A stretch of 36,514 bases of DNA from positions 1 through 36,514 of the forward strand of contig CAJVPJ010000189.1 of assembly GCA_910592205.1 (NCBI GenBank). Direction: 5' to 3'. Shown here one piece after another: positions 21,762 through 33,882 of the stretch. Numbering within the stretch: the first letter of the stretch is position 1; each line of letters starts with the position of its first letter. The position numbers and the translations under genes were made by a program. The notes below the pieces were generated by a model, which ran no database searches, was not told the DNA's origin, and saw nothing but the letters and a program-made list of their open reading frames with translations. This DNA is from Paraglomus occultum. Its lineage: Eukaryota; Glomeromycota; Glomeromycetes; Paraglomerales; Paraglomeraceae.

Positions 21762-22639
21762 TAAAGTATCGATTGTTAGTAAGGCGTTATAATAGAGTGA
21801 GTGGTTGGATGTTGGAGACGGGTATAGTATAAAAGGAAATATTGATGCTAAAGAAAATTATTATCCTCTTCGCATAAATCAATTAAATTGTTAACGCGGT
21901 AATAAAAATCCCCGAAACCGTACTAACTCAATAAGGAACAGAAGAGTTCTCCCTGTCGACTGGATGACATTATCATCGGAAAAAAATTATTTGGGATTCG
22001 ATGTTTATTTATATACGAGTCAAAATAACACAGAATATTCGCCAAAAATGTGATGAGGCGTATTAACCGTATTAACCCAGTTACAAGCCGTCTGTCACCA
22101 AGGCAAATAAATGCAAAATTAATTAAATTAAAAAGACATGATAATCCAATGTCCACTTTTGGGAAGCGCGTATGTAAAAATGTAGGGGAGAAAAAAAGAA
22201 AAAGAAAAAGAAAACTATCATACATAAGAATATTGTTGTGATTCTATTTGGCAAAATGGATATTATGGATAGAACATCTAACGATAAAAACTGGATAATG
22301 ATTTATGAAACAGACGTATTAATGAAAACCTGTTATAGTGTTCTTTTGCCCTCATGTAAGTATAATGGTGAATGTACAGTACTTGTCCTGATGCACACGC
22401 TCATGCTTGAGACTATTTATATGGTGAGAAAACCGTCCAGAATGCAGACATCAACGACAGAATTCAAGTGAAAATGTTGCCATACATTTTGGCCGTCGCT
22501 TTTTCCTCTAGACTCTTTCAGATATGAATGAGGATCAGGTCAACATGCCAAGCTTATCCGAGTTGACTTTTTTTTTTCCCAACTGTCAACGAGATTCGAT
22601 TTGTTGGTTTTACTGATGTCGGGAGGCGATTTTGAGTTT
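21762..22639. other. Intergenic region between convergent genes
   Basis: About 0.9 kb between the 3' ends of the aldo-keto reductase and the RhoGEF. An A-rich purine tract lies at about 22189-22214. Open frames here have no recognisable content. Confidence 0.5.
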
Positions 22640-25600
22640 TCAAGAGGAAGGCGGTGGAATTGCAGGCAGTTTGAGTGGAATTAAGCCTGTAGAAAGAAGG
22701 GATATCAATTAGCCTTTTTTTACTTTTCATTCCGTTAAATGCTTGTCATACTCGATACTCACGCTTTCCATCGGCACCATAAGTCGCTCTAGCACCGTTC
22801 TGCAATTTCCAAATTGTATCATCAAACCGTTCAATACAGTCACGTTTCTCCTCATAAGTCGTAGCTCTCACGACATAGTCACCCCTGTTGGTCACTATCT
22901 GGAAGCAATACGGGTGTGTATATAACCCATCTTCAATATCACGAATGCTAGCAGATGCAAGATCAAATCGTGTCTCGTAGATGTGTTTTCCGTTATTGTT
23001 CACGCAAAAGAGCAAAAGATCGTTGAAGAGAAAATACGTGCGAGCATCGGACCCTTTGGATGGAGTCGTATAGTGTTGAGACATCACCACCTTGTGTAGA
23101 TCGCCCTTGTGGATAAACCTGCGCGCTGGTTTGACTATGTCATCTGGAAGACCTTGAATTTCTACTATTTTTTGTTGGTTCTCGGCATCTCTTATTCTAG
23201 AAAGAAAATTAAAAGAATGAGTTTGTGAGAAAAAAAAAGAGAATATTACCCAAAACTTGATTACCCAAAACTTGATTCATAGACGATTATCTTACTTTTC
23301 ATTAACTTCATCTGCAATGACTGATATCTGCTGTACACACTTTTGTAGATTTTCATAGTCAGGATGAAATTCGTCTGTGTACTTTAGCACGGCTTCCAAC
23401 AACATCTTGTACCGAGGAATTCGCTGAATGGGTAGAGTCAAAAAGGAATTCATAGGTAGTCCTCCAAGTTCGGGTCGCTCTACGCAATGCTATGTAAACA
23501 GATAGATATTTTATTAGCGAAATTAGTACCATACATGATGCCTATAAAAGATGCCTGACAGTATTTACCGCTACGAGCTTTTTAAATGCTTGTGCTTCCT
23601 TCTTTAGGCGCTCGATCGTGCCAACGGCTTGAGGGAAATTTTTTAGATAAGTTGTGTACATTTTCAAGTATGGAGCCTAAATAATTGATGCAAACAAGCA
23701 TCAGCAAAATTGAAGCGATTCACTTGTCACAGGAGGAATATTATAACGACTTACAGTACGGATAAATATATCGCTGATGAATTCATTTGGATTCCATTGC
23801 TGATACCTAAGGTTAAAAGAAGACACATACATAATTAAAAAAAAAATGCTGACAACTCCCAAAATCTTTTCAAGACTCACGCGACATACCTCTCCTCCAA
23901 GCTCTTTAATAATTGCTCGTGCAAGGTTAACAATTGCTCGATATTCCCAAATATCAAGTTGATATCCTCCGCCGAAGCCGCACGCTTTGTTGGCAAAAGC
24001 CCATTCTTTGCAGTTGCCTTTTGACAATTCTCTCTAAGAGGGTTCAAAAAGAAAGATACGCATTTTCGCAATCCATCAACGTACGTGCGTTCAGATGTGA
24101 TTATTTCCTTGACCGCCAGTTCGCGCTTTTTAATTCTTGCTGCCGGGTCTAAGTATGGTAAGTAAATGAATACTTTGGAGAGCAATCCATGTTGGAAAAA
24201 ACTCAAATTGCCTATTGCAAAAACTATCTAGGTACCTGAGTTCTTCTTTTCATTCTGTCCAGCTGGTGCCACTTGCACAGATTGTTGCAGCTCCATGCCA
24301 TTGGGTAACTGTGGCAAGTCACGATCGACTTGTCGTGGACCCTGCGGCAACGGACGATCCAAATTGGGACGATTTTGCGGTTGCACGTTTTGACGCGGAT
24401 TCTGTGGCAACGGACGATCCAAATTCGGGCGGTTTTGTGGTTGAAAGTCCTGACGTGGATCCTGCGGTAATGGACGATCCAAATGCGATCGTGACTGCGA
24501 ACGATCCAAATTCGGATGTTTCGGTAGTTGGCGCTCTTGACGCGGACTCTTTGGCAACGGACGATCCATATTCGGGCTAACTTGTGGTTTAGGAGAGTCT
24601 TGACGCGGATATTGTGGTTTTGGAGAGTCTTGACGCGGATATTGTGGTTTGGGAGAGTCTTGACGCTGATATTGCGGTTTAGGAGAGTCTTGACGCGGAT
24701 ATTGTGGTTTGGGAGAGTCTTGACGCGGATATTGCGGTTTAGGAGAGTCTTGACGCGGATATTGTGGTAATGGACGATCCAAGTTTGGATGAACTTGCGG
24801 TTGGTAATCATAACGCGGATTCTGTGGCAACAGTCGATCTAAATCTAGACGAGTCTGTGTTTGAGGGGAGCCTTGACGTGGATATTGTGGTAATGAGCGA
24901 TCCAAATTTTGTGGCTGGTGCTCTTGACGCGGATTCTGTGGCAACGGTCGATCTAAATTGATATTGTTTTGTGGTTGAGGAGAACTTTGACGTGGATATT
25001 GTGGTAATGAGCGATCCAAATTTTGTGGCTGGTACTCTTGACGCGGATTCTGTGGCAATGGCCGATCTAAATTCAGATTGTTTTGTGGTTGAGGAGAACC
25101 TTGACGTGGATATTGTGGTAATGGACGATCCAAGTTTGGATGAGTTGGTGATTGGTAGTCTTGACTCGGACTCTGAGGCAATGGCCGATCCAAATGGGGG
25201 CGTCCTTGGTTCTGGTACACCTGTTGATTCATGGACGTAGGCTTATACTGTGACGATGGACTTTGAGGCTGTTGTGAGGCGTATCCGCCGTCTCTTGTGT
25301 CAAATTCTTTATCAACATTTGCTTCGGATGGCTCGTTCCATTCGCTAAATGAACCATTATTGTTGTCAATCTCATCATCGTCGACAATACCAACATAAAT
25401 GCCTTCATCGCTTTCGGATTCATCATCACTGTCTACGGTGGTAGAATAGAGTATCAACGCGGCTTGTGCAATACTAGTGGCGGTACCTCTTCCTTGGACT
25501 TTGTTTCTGGGAATAGCGATGGACGCAGCATCGGCAGCAACAGTAGTATTACTCATGGTGGCAAAGGCATTGCCAAACGACGACTCTTGATTATCGTGAA

Positions 25601-26198
25601 GGCTATTGCTCCTACTTCTATCACCCTCACTTTTAGTCGAGGAAAATTTCGTAGATGGATTCCCGGCGGCAACGACTTGATTTCTCGACATGATCTGGTC
25701 GATAGCGCTCTCGTTATAACTTCTCGCCAATTGTTCTTTCCCAACCACCCCATTCGTCCCTGGCAACCTCGAGTCTGAGAGGGATCGGCCCCTGTTTTCG
25801 GTTTGGGACGGATTTAGACGAGGTAGACGGTCGGGATGGTGATGAGCGTGTGGTGAATTTGGTGAGGAAGGCAGGAATGTGATAGGCTTGGATTGTTGTA
25901 GGGAAGGACTGTACTGGTTTGATGTATAATATTTTGGTGACGTTGCGAACTGGTCTTTGGTGTAAGTTATATCTGTTGGACTGCTGTGAAAATAAACATT
26001 GCCGTAGTTGCTTTTATCGTCATGTTGAAGAAATGATTCTTGAAGATGGTCGTTGATAACGTTCTGGTTTGTATTATGCGTCCTTTTTCCCTTGTGTTCC
26101 ACCTCAATGGTATCATAACTGTCTCTAATAGCTTGAGATGATTTTTGACTAGATATCGAACCGTGGCTGCTCACGTAGCCCGAGTCTGCACGTGCCAT
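22640..26198 (-). CDS. RhoGEF with DH-PH domains and proline-rich N-terminus
   Basis: Seven exons on the minus strand: 24236-26198, 23890-24148, 23755-23806, 23569-23676, 23296-23489, 22763-23196 and 22640-22686; about 1,018 residues. Residues 1 to about 654 look disordered: Ser-rich, an acidic patch (DSDDESESDEG), then a Pro/Gln-rich repeat array with about 13 'D-R-x-L-P-x-x-P' motifs and six QYPRQDSPKP units. The DH domain (about 662-860) begins ELAVKEIITSERTYVDGL and has LTLPIQRIPRYKMLLEAVLK. The PH domain (about 880-998) includes RTYFLFNDLLLFC and ends near FDDTIWKLQ. DH-PH proteins catalyse GDP-GTP exchange on Rho-family GTPases at membranes and drive polarised growth. The last intron is inferred: GGAAAGC|GTGAGT with acceptor CTTTCTACAG gives a 15-residue proline-rich tail; without it the protein stops at 22746. 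The exact GTPase target is unknown. Confidence 0.85.
24583..24766 (-). repeat. 30-bp minisatellite in RhoGEF exon 1
   Basis: Six units of 30 bases (plus strand TGACGCGGATATTGTGGTTT then a GGAGAGTCT half) coding QYPRQDSPKP on the minus strand; one unit has CTG for CGG, giving QYQRQDSPKP. Units differ by only one or two bases, so the expansion is recent. They sit inside a wider, older Pro-rich array at about 24310-25230. Confidence 0.9.
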
Positions 26199-29038
26199 GA
26201 GTTATAAAGGAGAGTTAGAGGTGGTGGCAGAGGTGTGTGGTGCAATGGTTTGTAATATAAAAGATTACAAGTCTGTTCTATATAGTGTATATTTATAATG
26301 TATGTACTGTATATGTGTTGTTATATATTAACATTCATGCCCAAGATCTAAAAAGATCAGAAGGGAATGACGACTGTTTAGAGGTTTATTAATTGGAAAG
26401 GTAACGATGTGAATGTAATGGCTGCAAAACTGTGTGTGTTGTTTGGGTAAAAGTATGCGTTTCTATTATAGTTTGTTCTATGTTGGTGTATATATATGGA
26501 GAGAGGCGATTATGTTGTTTGTAAGGAAAGGAATGGGGTAGAATTTGCAGACGTTATTAGCAGCATCCACGTTAAGGAAAGGGAAAGGACGACGGGAACC
26601 AGCAACGTTGAGTTGACTTGTCAGCAAACGTTTCAATACATCTATGATAGTACTTTGTTAGAGTATAAATAAAAATTTACAACATGATGCATATATTATT
26701 ATGATGCACTGTCGTCGTTATTGGTGGCTATCTGATTTTTGTATGGTTACCTTTAATTTCTGTCCCTTTCGTGCCAAGCGAGATGTTGTGTGACTACACA
26801 GACATAAGCGAACGAACAGGACAACTCACGTGAATAATATGCGAAGAAGCATGATAAAATGTACAGTCTTGATACAAGAGTCATAAAGCTAGCCTGACAA
26901 TTTTACTCTAGCGATGCATACAAGTCATTGATCCGTAAGATTGAAATATAATAATAACCTGAACATGCAAATATTGATGTTTTGCTTTTCGCCAGGATAT
27001 TTTGTGACCAGTTTTATTAATATGTGTTACATTTCGGTGTGGAGAAGAGAGAGGTCTTTATATTATGTACTTCGACAATACATAGGACAATCATCCATCT
27101 ATATCAATGATTAACGCTTTATAGATGCCACGATGGTTATTACAAATAAAGTTATAATGAACCATCACCCTTGATTGATAGACATTTTGCATTTATTAAT
27201 ATTGTTATTTGACCTATTCTCCTCAATGATATCTATACGAGTTTCCCCGACCCTCATCGATGCACCGGTGGGTGCAAGTTACGAATTTCTTCTTTTGATG
27301 CTAGCTTACCATTTTCACATGCCACAAGTTTGGTGTCTGTTCTCAATTTGGCATTATATAAGCAGATTTGTGATCAAAGGCTTAACGTAAAATAGGTAAT
27401 TAAATGTTAAAAACGGAAATTATTAAAATTTTCAACATTAAACATGCTGCAACAGACGGTATATGATAGGAAGGGATGGAACATTGTTCGCCAATAAACC
27501 AACATGTTCATTTCATTCCACCTCAACTCATTCCTTCCCGTTCCTAATCAGTAAGACATTTTAATAGAATCGAATAATTTACGTAATTGATTGATTAATA
27601 ATAATGCATATGACTCCCATAATAATAATTATTATCATTACGAGATAAGAAATCCGTAGGATACGAAACTGAACTAATCAAATTACGTGCAAAGTAAAAA
27701 GTATTTACAGAGAATGAAACTGTTATATATTTAGAAGTTTGCAGGACGATTACTAATTAGTCTGGCTATTCGTTTCTGCTAATAATACTTTTAATAATTT
27801 TTAAATTTATCACAATTTGTGACAACGCCTCGGTTGATTATGACTCTTAATTTCCTGCGTATTTGTTACAGTATATGACTTGAAATCGCTTTCAACAATT
27901 GGTAAGAATCATTCCTCTTGTGAGTTTGCAAAAAAAAAAAAACAACATTAATTGTTATCTGTTTTGCGGTAATAAGGTAACTTAGACGATGACATTAACT
28001 AATAATTATTAGTCAATGGCGAATGGTAGTATAATAGCTCTTAATTGGGAATTCAGGTTGGGCCAATCATGTTTTTCTAGTAAGGCATTATCAGACTTTG
28101 TTTATGTCAAACAAACTTACCGGCTGTTATGGTAAATCTATTTCTTCGACAAAGTTGTCATCACATGATTTTCATTACAAACTAAACTTGTTATACGTGC
28201 CTTGGTCTGTATACTGCATAGTTCTGAAAATAAGCATGTTGGAGATCTAATAGCTTTGGTTTTAATGGCAAGTAAAGCAAACGCGAGAATATTTATGGCG
28301 AAATGACGGGAAACATTTAAACGATATATGAACGTATGTATTTAACAATCTCCGTTTATTCAATAAAGTTAACTAGTTCTCGTCTATACGACTTGCCAAA
28401 CTAACTGCAAGTCAGACCGAACACAATTTCTGTTGACGAAATTAAAAGTAGTTGTTGTGAATGAGACTACATACATATGCACTCTTAGATCGATGTACAA
28501 AATTTTCGAGGCGGATTATTTTTCAGGGCCCAAATCCAAAATCGTGTTTCACAAGTAAACCGTTCGTCGCACGTGTGGATCTAAACAAAGATTAGTTGGG
28601 TTCACTAATCGATTTTAATTAATTGTTATCCGCATACTGCGTTAACAGGTTTTATAATCTCAGAAACAAAATGTGGTACAACTGTGCTTAAAAGGCAGCT
28701 CATTTTTGAGCGGCATCCTTACGTTTTAAAGAGTGTAGAGCACATTCTCTAATGTAAATATCAAGACTTTATCGCATATTGCAAAAGTTCATTGATTGAG
28801 CAGAGGAATCGTTTACTGCTATGAATGAACATAACGGTTTATCACTCGGGCGTTACTACTTCAAATTTGAGTAAACCGTATTATCAATTGTATTACATTA
28901 TTGTTAATTTTTTTGAGACATACTAAATTAAGAAATACGAGCCGAACGGTTGTTCGAGCAAATTGTAGAGCGACCACGTGCATAAATTTTTTAAAATTTC
29001 CATTCAAAAAAAAATATTGACACACACTTTTACAGAAC
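26199..29038. other. Divergent intergenic region between RhoGEF and Mak11-like genes
   Basis: About 2.8 kb of AT-rich DNA between two divergently read genes, presumably holding both promoters. No convincing exon or RNA gene was seen. An A-run lies at about 27931-27942. Confidence 0.5.
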
Positions 29039-30986
29039 ATGCCACGGGCATCCAAATTGCGAAATAAACGAGATCGTAACGGTGACCGCAATGATGACCG
29101 TAATGGTGACTCGGCAACGATCGACGATAGCCGTGAAAAATCATCTCGTAAAAAGAGGATTGTGAAAGAGCCAGAACCAGAGCCAGAGTCAGAAAAGGAT
29201 AAAATAAAAGAGAACAAAAAGAATACAAAAACCAATGTTAAAAAGTCTGAAAACAACAATGTTCAGGCTGAGGTCGACAAGGGGAAAAATAAATTAAAAG
29301 ATAATGTATTTATATCGAATCACTCGATAATTTCGACTGGCGATTTCCGTATAATAACTGGTAGTTATGAGAGGATATTATACGGGATAGACGCAAGATG
29401 GATCAAAGAGGACAACGATCAAGCTGACAAAGTAATTAGTTGATGACAAAGAATATTTCTGGTGTCCTGTTCGGGGAGTATGCTTATTTGTGTTATACAT
29501 ATTGGGTTATTGAATTTAGGACGAGGTGAAACTACAGCTGGAGCCTCTTTTCATCTTTTCTGCTCATATCGGATACATAAAGACAGTTGCTGCTAGTGGA
29601 AGATACTTGGCATCAGGCAGCACGGATGAAATAATCAGGTGAGCTAATCGAATGGGAAAGAAAAAAAAAAACTCGGTCAACGGGCAACAAATTGTTTAGC
29701 GAATTTTGCCTCCTCCACTTGACATCAACACTGATACCTCCAACTGTCCTTCGCTGACTCTCAATCACTTCCTTCACGTTTAGACTCTACGATCTGAAAA
29801 GACTCAGAGAACACGGCTCACTTCACCATCACAATGGCTCAATCACCACACTGTGCTTTTACTCTACAACTCACATGCTCAGCGGTAGCGAAGACGGACT
29901 TGTCGCCATATGGCGTACAAAAGGTTGGGAGTGTTTAAAGAGCATGAAAGGACACAAGGCATGTGTGAATTCTATAGCTGTACATCCTTCGGGAAAGATG
30001 GCGCTGAGTGTTGGAAAAGACGGGGCTGCGATTGTTTGGGATTTGGTTAACGGAAGAAAGGGTGCGGTATGGAAGATTAGAAAAGGTACGTAGGACTTGA
30101 AACGAAACGAGAATAAACGCAAAGTATCATCATCTTGGGATTGCGCTCTTTGATGTTGTTAACCTGATCCTCTTGTAGAAGGCGAAGTTGTACTCTGGAA
30201 TACATCGGGAGAGTTTTATGCCATTTTGTCAAGAAACGAAATAACAATATATAATGTTGCAGTAAGTATTAAATACTCGGCATTTTACTTGCTATTTTCA
30301 TTAGTCCTCTAAACACTATTTTCCCTCGACTATTATTAGGATGCCCAAGTATCTCAGACAATCACTCAGAAATCCATGTTCCTTTGCATGAGATACTATA
30401 AAGATGATAATATAGGTGAAGTCATTATTACAGGAAGCGAAGATAAAATTATCAGAGCGTTTGACGTAAATACTGGGAAATGTATTGTAGAATTTTCGGG
30501 ACATAAGAACAGGTTTGTAAGAAATGAAGATTAGAAAGGGGGGTCGCGCTTTGGTAGAGGAGAAAGTATATACACGAACATGTCACAATCTCGTTATATA
30601 TAAGCACTGGCTTACTAACATTTCGAATTCTTTTCTGTCCGACTCGCCTTACTCAACAACAAAGAATAAAATCCCTCGACATAATCCGTTCGAATCGACC
30701 ATTCCTTTCGATTCCAATAACTCTTCTAGTTTCCATATCTTCTGATGGGATAGTTAATGTCTGGAACCTCTCTTCGGCGCTGGAAAAAATAAAACCAGAC
30801 AAGGTGGCTCAAATAAACAAAGTTATCGCAAGTCACGATACGGCAAATAGATTGATTTGTGTTGTCTGTGCTGAAGGTGGGAAAAGTAAATTGGGAGAGG
30901 GGAGTGTGCAACGAGATGGAGGTGAAGAGAGTAAAGACATTGACAAAGACAATAAAGAGGATGATACAGATGACGAGAGCGACTAG
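29039..30986 (+). CDS. WD40 protein, Mak11/PAK1IP1 family (60S ribosome biogenesis)
   Basis: Six exons, 29039-29431, 29520-29638, 29784-30085, 30179-30261, 30340-30512 and 30665-30986, giving 463 residues, near the length known for yeast Mak11. A basic, low-complexity N-terminus (about 85 residues) precedes the beta-propeller. WD-type landmarks in order: FRIITGSYERILYGID, YLASGSTDEIIRLYD, HMLSGSEDGLVAIW, NSIAVHPSGKMALSVGKDG with IVWDL, VVLWNTSGEFYAIL, VIITGSEDKIIRAFD and VSISSDGIVNVWNLS. HPSGKMALSV and the order of blades fit the Mak11/PAK1IP1 family, nucleolar factors needed for large-subunit maturation. The C-terminus is strongly acidic (DKDNKEDDTDDESD). Exon 6 is taken to start at 30665 because AACAAAG|AATAAAATCC keeps the frame and gives NRIKSLDII; a later acceptor at the CTTCTAG (30729) breaks the frame. 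It is convergent with the MYST gene. Confidence 0.9.
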
Positions 30987-31094
30987 TAGGGGAGGATTAA
31001 CATAGGGACTGGTTTTGTATAATGAACGCAAAGATTACAATGATATATTATATATTATGACACTTGCTATGCTTTTTTGACTTGTCGACGCTAT

Positions 31095-31100
31095 AATAAA
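31095..31100 (+). terminator. Candidate poly(A) signal of the Mak11-like gene
   Basis: AATAAA about 109 bases after the stop codon. Could be chance in AT-rich sequence. Confidence 0.3.
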
Positions 31101-31403
31101 TCAGTAATTAATTTACTTACCCAAGGCCTTGTCAAGTGATGATTCCATTTGCCCCTGCCAAGTGATTCCCATTGCTAATATTTTGTGAGCCATACATAAA
31201 TTTTACATTTTGCATAGATTTATTTTATGTGAAAATAAAGGTACTCAATTCCGTACAGGGAAATGAGCTCTGATCAACATAAATTACCCTTTATTTCCCC
31301 CACTCTCTGTGCCTCTAATTCCAAATTACTTATGTCATTAACGTAAAGCATGTAATACAAATTACCCATCAAAACTCTCTCAAAAAATTAATACATTTCT
31401 CGT

Positions 31404-31436
31404 CCCCCCACCCCTACCCCACCCCTACCCCACCCC
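31404..31436 (-). other. G-quadruplex-forming tract in the MYST 3' flank
   Basis: Plus strand shows six C-runs of four to six bases spaced by A or TA; the minus strand, which is the sense strand of the MYST gene, is therefore a series of GGGG runs with one- or two-base loops. It begins about 17 bases after the MYST stop codon. The 11-base unit ACCCCTACCCC is repeated. Confidence 0.85.
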
Positions 31437-31452
31437 TCTCCTCCCTTCTTTT

Positions 31453-33882
<2,430 letters not shown>

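Noticed and set aside
24528-25240. Plus-strand repetitive frames opposite the RhoGEF array
   Set aside because: Antisense shadow of the Pro-rich repeats; the minus-strand frame is part of a 654-codon exon leading into a DH-PH domain.
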